Positions 11,576 to 19,406 of a DNA stretch of 64,000 nucleotides are shown here, one piece after another (the stretch's first letter is position 1; each line of letters starts with the position of its first letter). The DNA is from Thiothrix nivea DSM 5205. GTDB lineage: Bacteria > Pseudomonadota > Gammaproteobacteria > Thiotrichales > Thiotrichaceae. The stretch is taken from positions 1,243,693 to 1,307,692 of the forward strand of contig NZ_JH651384.1 of the NCBI RefSeq assembly GCF_000260135.1, in the 5' to 3' direction. Made by a program: the position numbers and the translations under genes. The notes under the pieces are model-generated. The model did no database searches and was not told the origin of the DNA. It saw nothing but the letters and a program-made list of their open reading frames with translations.

Positions 11576-12679
11576 ATGGAACGCCGTTCATTCCTGAAAA
11601 AAGCGGCGGGCGCTGCCGCACTTGCCGGTACTGCCCCTGCCACCCTACTGGCGGCTGATGAAGCCAAATCCGCCGATCTGCCCACCATTAGCTGGCGTCT
11701 GACTTCCAGCTTCCCCAAATCACTCGACACCATTTTCGGTGCCTCCGACGTACTCGCCTCAGCCCTCGACAAAATGACCGGTGGCAAATTTACCATCAAG
11801 GTATTCGCTGCCGGTGAAATCGTCCCTGGCCTGCAAGTACTGGATGCGGTGCAGAATGGCACGGTGGAAGCCGGCCATACCGCCTCCTATTACTACTTCG
11901 GCAAAAACGCCGCGCTGGCGTTCGACTGCGCCGTACCCTTCGGCCTCTCCTCCCGCCAGCAAACCGCGTGGATGCTACACGGCAACGGCATGAAACTGAC
12001 CCGCGAGCTGTTCGCCGAATACAACGTAGTCAACTTCATGGGCGGCAACACTGGCGTGCAGATGGGCGGCTGGTTCAACAAGGAAATCAACACCGTCAAG
12101 GATCTGGAAGGGCTAAAATTCCGCGTCGGCGGCTTCGCAGGCAAAGTACTGAGCAAACTGGGCGTGGTGCCGCAGCAATTACCCGGCGGCGACATTTACC
12201 CGGCACTGGAAAAAGGCACTATTGATGCGGCGGAATGGGTAGGCCCATACGACGACGAAAAGCTCGGTTTCGCCAAGATCGTCAAGAACTACTATACCCC
12301 CGGCTGGTGGGAGGCAGGCCCGCAACTTTCTTTCTACGTCAACAAGGAACAGTGGGAAAAACTGCCCGACCCATACAAAGCTGCTTGGGAAGCCGCCTGC
12401 CAACTGGCACACAACGACATGCAGGCCAAGTACGACGCCAATAACCCGCAGGCACTGGCCAACCTGCTGCAAGGCGATGTGAAACTGCGTTCCTTCAGCG
12501 ACGAAATCATGGAAGCCTGCTTCAAAGCCACAATCGAAACCTTTGACGAAGAAGCCAAGAACAATGCCTCCTTCAAGAAGATTTACGACGACTGGAAAGT
12601 TTTCCGCAATAATCAGGCGCAGTGGTTCAACGTGGCGGAACAATCCTTCGCCAAGTTTGCCTTTAACAAAAAACTGTAA
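11576..12679 (+). CDS. TRAP transporter substrate-binding protein (DctP family, TakP-like), Tat-exported
   Basis: A 367-residue periplasmic binding protein of the DctP family. The N-terminus [16 protein letters not shown] is a twin-arginine signal (RRSFLKK) followed by a hydrophobic stretch and an AxA-like site, so Tat export is expected. The mature region has [19 protein letters not shown], the segment [20 protein letters not shown] and [25 protein letters not shown], which resembles 2-oxo acid-binding TakP proteins. GGAGGAG at 11564-11570 supports ATG 11576. No DctQ or DctM permease genes adjoin, so the partner is unlinked. The substrate is not known; organic acids are typical of the family. 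Confidence 0.9.
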   Translation: MERRSFLKKAAGAAALAGTAPATLLAADEAKSADLPTISWRLTSSFPKSLDTIFGASDVLASALDKMTGGKFTIKVFAAGEIVPGLQVLDAVQNGTVEAGHTASYYYFGKNAALAFDCAVPFGLSSRQQTAWMLHGNGMKLTRELFAEYNVVNFMGGNTGVQMGGWFNKEINTVKDLEGLKFRVGGFAGKVLSKLGVVPQQLPGGDIYPALEKGTIDAAEWVGPYDDEKLGFAKIVKNYYTPGWWEAGPQLSFYVNKEQWEKLPDPYKAAWEAACQLAHNDMQAKYDANNPQALANLLQGDVKLRSFSDEIMEACFKATIETFDEEAKNNASFKKIYDDWKVFRNNQAQWFNVAEQSFAKFAFNKKL

Positions 12680-12695
12680 CGTTTCTTGCATTCAA

Positions 12696-12719
12696 GCTGG
12701 TGGCGACAATACCACCAGC
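12696..12719 (+). terminator. Hairpin after the TRAP binding-protein gene
   Basis: An 8-bp perfect stem GCTGGTGG/CCACCAGC with an 8-base loop begins 16 bases after the stop. No T run follows, so termination is only suggested. The rest of the 215-base gap before the RND gene shows nothing clear. Confidence 0.3.
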
Positions 12720-12894
12720 AATTACCCGCCTTGCCGCTGCATCAACCGGAACCTGCGGGCACGCAACTTTCCGGCAAGCATAAAACCCTATCGGGCAAAT
12801 GCCCCAAAACCGCATCCCCTGACCGTTTGCCGCCTCACCCCCCTGCCATTCCATATTTATACTGCCCGCTCATCGACAGGATTCGGGAAGTATC

Positions 12895-15800
12895 ATGCTC
12901 AACTGGTTCACAGAATTTTCCCTCGCCCAACGCTGGTTGGTGCTAGGCGTAACGCTACTGCTGGCCGCACTCGGTATCCGCGCCTTCCAGCAACTGCCGA
13001 TCGACGCCTTCCCGGACGTTTCCACCACCCAGGTTAAGCTGATCCTGAAAGCCCCCGGCATGACTCCGGAGGAAGTCGAAAACCGCATCACCCAGCCGGT
13101 CGAAACTGAACTGCTTGGCATCCCCAACCAGACCATCCTGCGCAGCGTGTCCAAATACGCGCTGGCCGACATCACCATCGACTTTGCGGAAGGCACCGAC
13201 ATTTACTGGGCACGCAGTCAGGTTTCCGAACGTTTCGCCAACGTCAAGGGTGACTTGCCGGATAACGTCGGCGGCGGGCTTGCGCCCATTTCCACCCCGC
13301 TGTCGGAACTGTTCATGTTCACCATCGAAGGCGACTTGTCCTTACAGGAAAAGCGTACCCTGCTGGACTGGACAATCCGCCCGCAACTGCGCGCCCTGCC
13401 TGGCGTGGCGGACGTGAATGCACTGGGCGGACGTGTCACCACCTTTGAAGTCACCCCCGACCTCGCCGCCCTTAACGCGCGTGGCCTCACCCTCGACGAC
13501 CTACGCGTGGCGCTGGAAAGCAACACCCGCAACGACGGCGCAGGCCGCGTCAACGAAGGCGAGGAAACCTGGGTGGTACGTATTGAGGGCGGCGTCAAGG
13601 AACTGGACGACCTGCGCCATATCGCCATCAAAAGCATGGGCGACGTGCCGGTCACGGTTGCCGACGTTGCCAAAGTCGAACTCGGCGAACTCACCCGCTA
13701 CGGCGCAGTCACCCAAAACGGCAAGGGTGAAGCTGTTGAAGGTCTGGTTCTCGGCCTGCGCGGCGCGAATGCCGGTCAACTGATCACCACGCTCAAGGCC
13801 AAGCTGGAAGAAATTTCCACCACCCTGCCGGAAGGCACCACCATCGAGCCGTTCTACGACCGCGCCACCCTGGTCGACAAAGCCATCCACACTGTGAGCA
13901 AGGCATTGCTGGAAGCCGCCGTGCTGGTCGGTGTCATCCTGTTCGCCTTCCTCGGCAACGTGCGCGCCGCGCTGGTAGTGGCACTGATCCTGCCGTTGTC
14001 AGTCCTCGGCACCTTCATCCTGATGCGCCAGTTTGGCCTTTCCGCCAACCTGATGAGCCTCGGCGGGCTGGCCATTGCCATTGGCCTGCTGGTTGACGCC
14101 GCCGTGGTTATCGTCGAAAACATCGTCGCCCACCTTGCCCACGACGACGAAAAGGCCAAGACGCCGCAAGCGCAGAAAGTGCTGTGGGCAACCCAGGAAG
14201 TTTCCGCCCCGGTCAGTTCCGGCATCCTCATCATCGCCATCGTGTTCCTGCCGCTGCTGTCGCTGGAAGGGCTGGAAGGCAAGCTGTTCGCGCCGGTCGC
14301 CATGACCATCGTGTTTGCGCTTTCCGCCTCGCTGCTGTTTGCGCTGACCACCATTCCGGTCATGGCCTCGTGGCTGCTGAAGAAAGCCTCGCACGAAGAC
14401 CCGTGGCTGCTACGCATTTCCCGCAAAATCTACATCCCGGTACTGGATGGCGCGCTGAAATTCCCCAAGCCCGTCTACCTGCTGACCAGCGTATTGCTGG
14501 CTGCAGCGGTCGCGGTTTACCCCCTCATCGGCAAAACCTTCATGCCGGTGATGGACGAAGGCGACATGATCGTGCAGCTGGAAAAGCTGCCGTCCATCAG
14601 CCTTGAGCAAAGCGTTGCCATCGACCAGAAAGTGCAGGCCGCGCTGCTGGCAAAGGTTCCCGAAATCAAACGCATTGTCGCCCGCGTCGGCTCGGATGAA
14701 CTCGGCCTCGACCCGATGGGGTTGAATGACACCGATTCCTTCCTCGTCCTCAAGCCACTGGAAGAATGGCGAAACCCCGACAAAGAATGGTTGCAGGAAG
14801 AAATCCGCCAAGTGCTGGATACCTTCCCCGGCATTGCCTACGGCTTTACCCAGCCGATCGACATGCGCGTATCGGAAATGCTCACCGGCAGCCGTGGCGA
14901 TGTCGCCATCAAGGTATTCGGCCCCGACCTCAACAACCTTAACGACTACGCCCAGCAAATCGCCACCTTGCTGGAAAAGATTCCCGGCGCAACCGACGTA
15001 TACACCCAACAAAACGACGGCGTGCAATACCTGAAAGCGGAAATTGACCGCGCTGCCGCCGGGCGTTTCGGCCTGACTGTGGATGACATCTCCGCCCTGC
15101 TGCGCACCCAGCTTGAAGGCGAAATTATCGGCACGATCCAGCAGGAAGGCCGCCGCATTCCGCTGCAACTACGCGGTTCCGCCGACCTGCGCAACGCTCC
15201 TACCGCATTGCAGAATATCCGCCTGACGCTGAATGATGGGCGCACCATCAGCCTTGATCAGGTGGCGAAACTGATCCGCACCAACGGGCCGGTTGCCATC
15301 AAACGCGAAAACGCCGGGCGCTTCGTCACCATCCAGAGCAACGTTACCGGGCGCGATCTGGTGAGTTTCGTGGAAGAAGCACAGAAGGCCGTAGCGGAAC
15401 AAGTGAAATTACCCGCCGGTTACAACGTTACCTGGGGCGGCCAGTTTGAAAACCAGCAACGCGCCGCGCAACGCCTGATGGTGGTCGTGCCTCTGGCACT
15501 GCTGCTAATCGGTTTGCTGTTATTCCTGACTTTCCGCGACCTGCGCCAGACCGTGTTGGTGATGGGAAATGTGCCGCTGGCGCTCATCGGCGGCATTTTC
15601 AGCCTGGGGATTTCCGGGCAGTACCTGTCAGTACCAGCTTCGGTAGGCTTCATCGCATTGCTGGGGATTGCAGTACTCAACGGCGTGGTGCTGGTGACGT
15701 TTTTCAATCAGCTGCATCAGCAGGGGTTCCGTGGCACGGCTGTGGTTCGCGAGGGGGCGCTACGCCGCCTGCGCCCGGTACTGATGACGGCAAGTATTAC

Positions 15801-15999
15801 TACCTGGGGTCTGGTTCCGCTGCTGTTTGCGACTGGCCCTGGTTCCGAAATCCAGAAGCCGCTGGCAACGGTGGTGATCGGCGGGTTGGTCAGCTCCACC
15901 ACGTTGACGCTGATTTTGCTGCCGTTGCTGTACCGCCAGTTCATCCTCAAGGGTGAAAAGTCGCGGATGCCGTCGGCTGCGCACGGAACCCACGCCTGA
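12895..15999 (+). CDS. RND efflux pump of the CusA/CzcA heavy-metal family
   Basis: A 1034-residue inner-membrane RND transporter with the family N-terminus (QLPIDAFPDVSTTQVKL) and the usual two halves, each with a large periplasmic loop and six helices. The fourth helix carries VDAAVVIVEN, so the proton-relay acid residues Asp401 and Glu408 are kept. The first Asp seen in CzcA (in DFG) is replaced by AIA as in CusA. This suggests the CusA-like (monovalent metal) or an HME-like branch rather than the Zn/Co/Cd branch. No membrane-fusion or outer-membrane partner gene lies beside it, which is unusual. The substrate cannot be read from the sequence. Confidence 0.9.
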   Translation: MLNWFTEFSLAQRWLVLGVTLLLAALGIRAFQQLPIDAFPDVSTTQVKLILKAPGMTPEEVENRITQPVETELLGIPNQTILRSVSKYALADITIDFAEGTDIYWARSQVSERFANVKGDLPDNVGGGLAPISTPLSELFMFTIEGDLSLQEKRTLLDWTIRPQLRALPGVADVNALGGRVTTFEVTPDLAALNARGLTLDDLRVALESNTRNDGAGRVNEGEETWVVRIEGGVKELDDLRHIAIKSMGDVPVTVADVAKVELGELTRYGAVTQNGKGEAVEGLVLGLRGANAGQLITTLKAKLEEISTTLPEGTTIEPFYDRATLVDKAIHTVSKALLEAAVLVGVILFAFLGNVRAALVVALILPLSVLGTFILMRQFGLSANLMSLGGLAIAIGLLVDAAVVIVENIVAHLAHDDEKAKTPQAQKVLWATQEVSAPVSSGILIIAIVFLPLLSLEGLEGKLFAPVAMTIVFALSASLLFALTTIPVMASWLLKKASHEDPWLLRISRKIYIPVLDGALKFPKPVYLLTSVLLAAAVAVYPLIGKTFMPVMDEGDMIVQLEKLPSISLEQSVAIDQKVQAALLAKVPEIKRIVARVGSDELGLDPMGLNDTDSFLVLKPLEEWRNPDKEWLQEEIRQVLDTFPGIAYGFTQPIDMRVSEMLTGSRGDVAIKVFGPDLNNLNDYAQQIATLLEKIPGATDVYTQQNDGVQYLKAEIDRAAAGRFGLTVDDISALLRTQLEGEIIGTIQQEGRRIPLQLRGSADLRNAPTALQNIRLTLNDGRTISLDQVAKLIRTNGPVAIKRENAGRFVTIQSNVTGRDLVSFVEEAQKAVAEQVKLPAGYNVTWGGQFENQQRAAQRLMVVVPLALLLIGLLLFLTFRDLRQTVLVMGNVPLALIGGIFSLGISGQYLSVPASVGFIALLGIAVLNGVVLVTFFNQLHQQGFRGTAVVREGALRRLRPVLMTASITTWGLVPLLFATGPGSEIQKPLATVVIGGLVSSTTLTLILLPLLYRQFILKGEKSRMPSAAHGTHA

Positions 16000-16030
16000 C
16001 ATATAAACTTACCGTTACGGAGATAACCCC

Positions 16031-16432
16031 ATGTTCAAACCTGCCAGCAACTTTCTTGCCATCCTGACACTGCTGGGTGCAACTGCTTGCGTGGCTGCCC
16101 CCCACTCAAGTAACGATACCATGTTCATCACCAATACCCACGCGGCATCCGTCGCTTTCCGCTCGCTGCGGATAGAAAATGGCACGGATGGCCAGCCAAC
16201 AGTTGTTAAAGGACAGATCCACCTGACTGGGCGTGATCCAGTATATGTCGGCCACGTAGATTATGCGGTGCTTGAGGCCAGCGGCAAGGCACGGGAACAA
16301 GGCTGGGTAGAACACACATCAGCTATCCGCTTACGCCAGGCACACCGGCCTTCACTGTTCAGCATCAACCTGCAACAGCCATTGGCACAGGGTGAAAGGG
16401 TGCAGTTGACTTATCATATAGGGAATCATTAA
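16031..16432 (+). CDS. Hypothetical periplasmic protein
   Basis: A 133-residue protein that I do not recognise. It starts at ATG 16031 after ACGGAGA and begins with a signal peptide (MFKPASNFLAILTLLGATACVA, cleavage probably near AA-PH). The mature part looks rich in beta strands and has no cysteines in the mature chain, so it is not an obvious metal protein. It lies 31 bases after the RND pump gene and may be co-transcribed with it, but no functional link is shown. Confidence 0.6.
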   Translation: MFKPASNFLAILTLLGATACVAAPHSSNDTMFITNTHAASVAFRSLRIENGTDGQPTVVKGQIHLTGRDPVYVGHVDYAVLEASGKAREQGWVEHTSAIRLRQAHRPSLFSINLQQPLAQGERVQLTYHIGNH

Positions 16433-16546
16433 CTTGCTTCCTTCATCATGCAAAATGCACCTGATCTTTATTATTTGGTGTGGCGGTAACCCGTTAAGAG
16501 CGCTACCATGGCCGTATCCACATAACGCTAACAAGGGGGGAACCCA

Positions 16547-16750
16547 ATGGATACCACTACTTTATTCTGGGGGTTGTTGTTCAGTTCCATCGGCTTGGGT
16601 TATTTCGTGTACGGCAAAAAGCAACACAGCCCAATACCCTTGCTATGCGGCATAGGATTGATGGTTTACCCTTACTTCGTTTCCAGTAATCTGTTGATGG
16701 TCATTGTAGGTAGCGTCCTGGCTGTGATCCCTTATTTCATCCGCTTGTGA
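16547..16750 (+). CDS. Small two- or three-helix membrane protein
   Basis: A 67-residue protein made almost entirely of hydrophobic segments (LFWGLLFSSIGLGYFVYG, LLCGIGLMVYPYFV, LLMVIVGSVLAVIPYFI). A strong ribosome site (AAGGGGGGAA) lies just before ATG 16547. Short proteins of this kind are widespread in proteobacteria and have no known function. The 3' end lies 21 bases from the old stop of the convergent DUF3131 gene. Confidence 0.65.
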   Translation: MDTTTLFWGLLFSSIGLGYFVYGKKQHSPIPLLCGIGLMVYPYFVSSNLLMVIVGSVLAVIPYFIRL

Positions 16751-16815
16751 AACAGCAAAGCATTCTCGATTTACGAACCTACCTTCATCAACTTAGGTGA
16801 TTTACCTCAAAGACA

Positions 16816-18083
16816 TTACCCAAAAACAGGGCGAATCAGAATGTCCCATTTTGGTAAAGCAGCATTTCTTTCCAGCCTCGCCTCAACAGCCTCCATAGCT
16901 TTTTTGCTGAGGGTCACACCCTTCTCATAAACCTTGTGGCTGAATTCGACCATGGGGTTGATGCCTTTCCAGGTCATGGTTTTTGCCCATTCCAGCAGGG
17001 TTTCGGCATCCTTGAGCTGGGTGCCGTTCCAGTGTTGTTCCAGAATCCCCCAGCAGCGTTCAATCGGGTTGTACTTGCTGTGGTAAGGCGGGTAGTACAG
17101 CAGGTGGACTGTCTTACCGGTATGGTTGGCGAATTCCACCATGCGCTTGAGGAATTGCGTCCTGATCCCGCTGCTTTCCGGGCCATTGTCCGCTTTGATC
17201 TGGATGCACTGGCAGGCGTCCTTGTCAGCAGAAGGCATCTGTTCCCATACCCGGCACAGGGAATCCACGATGAAGTCACTGGTTTTGCTGGAACTGCCGA
17301 AGGTCAGGTAAACCTGCCCACTGTCCTCATCCAGTACGCCAAAAGGGATGTATTTCTCTTTGCAGCCCATCTCATGGTCAGCGGCTTTATTGTCACCCCG
17401 TGTTTTCCCGCCCCGTGAGTAGTCACCGATGTTGACGGTCGCCTTGCAGTCCATGCTCAGGCGTTTGACCGCCCCATCGGCAAACTGCCCATCGTTGGCC
17501 TGGATATTGGCGAAGATGGCGTCGGTTTCTGGAATTTTTTTTGCGGCTTGGCTTTCTCCACCTTGCGCAGGCGGTAGCCATTCCGGTTGAGTATCCGCGC
17601 CATGGTGCTGGGGGCGGGCACTTGTCCACCGCTGAAACCCATGGCCTGTAACTGCCGGATGGCTTCCGCCGCCGTCAGGCGGGTGTAGGCGATGCTGCTG
17701 CGGAATGTCGGGTCTTGCTGGCTATGTGCTTCCGCCAGCGCCAGCAAGGCGGCTGCCGCTTCCGGCTGGGTTTCCTCCCAGCGCTTCTGGCCACAATACG
17801 CCGCCTGCGCACCCACGCAAACCATGCCGCTGCGCTGTTCCTCCAAACCCAACTGCACCCCCTCCCGACCCCAGCCAAAACACCTTTCAGTCTGGCGGGC
17901 GTTGCCTGCACAATATTTCCGGCTCATGTCCGCCTGGAACGCACGGCGGGTGCTGCCAGACATTTTCGAGGCCGCCAGTTTCAGGTCGGCTATCTGGGAT
18001 TCACTCAGGATCGGGTTAGCTGTTTGGGGTTCGGGGGGCATGGGGATAGGGACTCCGCTTGTCGATAAGACAAGTGTAGCCAT
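16816..18083 (-). CDS. ISAzo13-family transposase, copy 1 (two frames, probable -1 frameshift)
   Basis: The transposase is spread over two overlapping frames. The first (18083 to 17457) holds the DNA-binding N-terminus, including TRLTAAEAIRQLQAMGF and PSTMARILNRNGYRLRKV. The second (ending 16816) holds the DDE part: SMDCKATVNIGDYSRGGKTRG (first Asp), KADNGPESSG (second Asp) and YYPPYHSKYNPIERCWG (the Glu), then TMTWKGINP. Between them is a run of eight A. Slipping back one base there joins KPQKK to IPETDAIFANIQ, which is the sequence expected of this family. An in-frame start for the first part is not certain because the host DUF3131 frame reads directly into it. Confidence 0.85.
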
Positions 18084-19406
18084 TGCGGGGGAATCTTTCA
18101 GGGAAATCCCCTTACCGCCTTGCTTGTAAGCCAGTGTCTCCAGAATGATACCGTTGGTGTTGGCTGTGATAGCCTTGTTGGGTTCGCCACTGACCTCATA
18201 CAGACCGGAATACCAACCACGTTGTGGGTCAGCCAGAGATGATACTTTTTCAACCAGCTTTTGAGTGTACGCGGTTTCATACAGCATATGCCAACCAAAC
18301 GCCGCCTTGGTGCTCAAGCTCTTGAACTTGCTGGCGTCTTCCCCTGTTTCGGTAATTGCGTTCCATGCCTTGCCGCTGGTAAACACGGTGTTGTAAACGA
18401 AGTACGGTGGCTGGTCGATGTTGTCTTCGGAAACGGCTGTCAGGATGCCCGTTTCGGCAGCACGCTTTTCCTGTGCCTTATAGACGCGCCATGCCAGTTC
18501 CTGCGAAATATGATCCCAACCAAACTCGATGCCATCAAGGATGTATGGCTCGCTCACCACGTAGTTGTGCGCCCCGTATTGCTGCGGGTCACGGCTATCA
18601 GTAGCAACCTGGATACCGCCAATATCCACAAACTTGAGGAAGTCGGTGTAGCGCAACGAATTGGAAACATCCAGCCCCATCAGGTTGAAAGACTTGGCTG
18701 CATATTCCTCATAACCAAGGCGGCCTTCCTGCGGGTATTGGGTTTTACCAGAATCTGATACTGCCGCGCCGTGCAGGACACCATCGACCAGCAATGGCTC
18801 AGTATTCCAGCTTTCCAGCACTTTTTTCACGGAAGTCGTGTGCTGCGGGTAATTCCAGGCCAGCGTATTGAATGGCACCAGAATGCGGCCAATATCAATG
18901 GCCGACCAGCCAATACCTTTTTCGCTGGGCTGATTGGTGTAATCGACCATTTGCAGGGAAAGGGTATTGTAAGATTTATTGGGCAGCTTGCCTTCAAACA
19001 ACGGTATCTTGGCGAGAGAATCCAGCGCCTTGAAAATACGTGCGTCGAACTCAGTCTGGTCGATAATACCGAGGCGTTGCGCGGCAATCACCGCCATCAA
19101 GTAGGATGACGTATCCCACAGGGTCGAAGCATTGTAGTTATCAACGGAATTGACCAGCCCGGTAGCGGGGATGGTGTTGTTCTGGAAATAACGCCATGCC
19201 GTGCGTGCCCATTCCATTTCCTGCGCAGTCAGCGGGCGGCTGGGGGCAATGTTCACGTCCGCGCTGGTTTCGACCACCGCTTCCGGCGTGGCTGCATTGC
19301 CCATGCTAACGCCCTCCAGCCAGCCGACCAGCCCGAAGGCTGTCACCAGTCCGGTCAAAAAAATGATGTGGCTGCGTGCGCGAACCAGTCCCTGTTTGAA
19401 ACTCAT
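17457..19406 (-). CDS. DUF3131 protein, C-terminus replaced by insertion sequence (fusion frame)
   Basis: Codons from 19406 down to 18115 encode a DUF3131 protein of about 430 residues with an N-terminal membrane helix (IIFLTGLVTAFGLVGWLEGVS). The domain includes WARTAWRYFQNN, STLWDTSSYLMAVIAA, GRLGYEEYAAKSF and AITANTNGIILETLAYKQGG. Insertion copy 1 enters after GGK. Removing it restores the ending GGKLMKVGS and stop at 16771-16773, so only six residues were lost. Instead the frame reads on without a stop into the transposase N-terminal frame, giving a 649-codon fusion. The start overlaps the glycosyltransferase stop by 4 bases. DUF3131 proteins often sit with glycan synthesis genes, but the biochemical role is unknown. 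A paralogue lies at 35967-37439. Confidence 0.82.
   Translation of the reverse strand: MSFKQGLVRARSHIIFLTGLVTAFGLVGWLEGVSMGNAATPEAVVETSADVNIAPSRPLTAQEMEWARTAWRYFQNNTIPATGLVNSVDNYNASTLWDTSSYLMAVIAAQRLGIIDQTEFDARIFKALDSLAKIPLFEGKLPNKSYNTLSLQMVDYTNQPSEKGIGWSAIDIGRILVPFNTLAWNYPQHTTSVKKVLESWNTEPLLVDGVLHGAAVSDSGKTQYPQEGRLGYEEYAAKSFNLMGLDVSNSLRYTDFLKFVDIGGIQVATDSRDPQQYGAHNYVVSEPYILDGIEFGWDHISQELAWRVYKAQEKRAAETGILTAVSEDNIDQPPYFVYNTVFTSGKAWNAITETGEDASKFKSLSTKAAFGWHMLYETAYTQKLVEKVSSLADPQRGWYSGLYEVSGEPNKAITANTNGIILETLAYKQGGKGISLKDSPAMATLVLSTSGVPIPMPPEPQTANPILSESQIADLKLAASKMSGSTRRAFQADMSRKYCAGNARQTERCFGWGREGVQLGLEEQRSGMVCVGAQAAYCGQKRWEETQPEAAAALLALAEAHSQQDPTFRSSIAYTRLTAAEAIRQLQAMGFSGGQVPAPSTMARILNRNGYRLRKVEKAKPQKKFQKPTPSSPISRPTMGSLPMGRSNA
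17535..17542 (-). other. A8 slippery site for -1 frameshifting, copy 1
   Basis: On the minus strand the codons CAA AAA AAA TTC of the first transposase frame form an A-AAA-AAA heptamer. A -1 shift continues as AAA ATT CCA GAA into the catalytic frame. The same run is intact in copy 2, which argues for a working recoding or transcript-slippage site rather than a chance mutation. Confidence 0.65.

Larger units (their letters stand above)
16796..18111 (-). mobile_element. ISAzo13-like insertion sequence, copy 1 (1316 bp)
   Basis: The ends were set by comparing the two copies and their flanks. The element is 1316 bp and is flanked by a 3-bp target duplication TTA (16793-16795 and 18112-18114). 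The terminal inverted repeats begin GGTGATTTACCTCAAAGA and, read from the other end, GGGGATTTCCCTGAAAGA (15 of 18 match). It carries a two-frame transposase on the minus strand. It differs from copy 2 (27157-28472) at only two bases that I found (16937 and 16939), so the movement was recent. It sits 19 bases inside the original stop codon of a DUF3131 gene. Confidence 0.93.

Noticed and set aside
11460-11621. 54-residue N-terminal extension of ArgG
   Set aside because: ArgG proteins begin near the SGGLDTS motif; the extension covers the divergent dctP leader and start.
16936-17418. Plus-strand frame within the insertion sequence
   Set aside because: It is the mirror of the transposase catalytic frame and appears equally in both copies.
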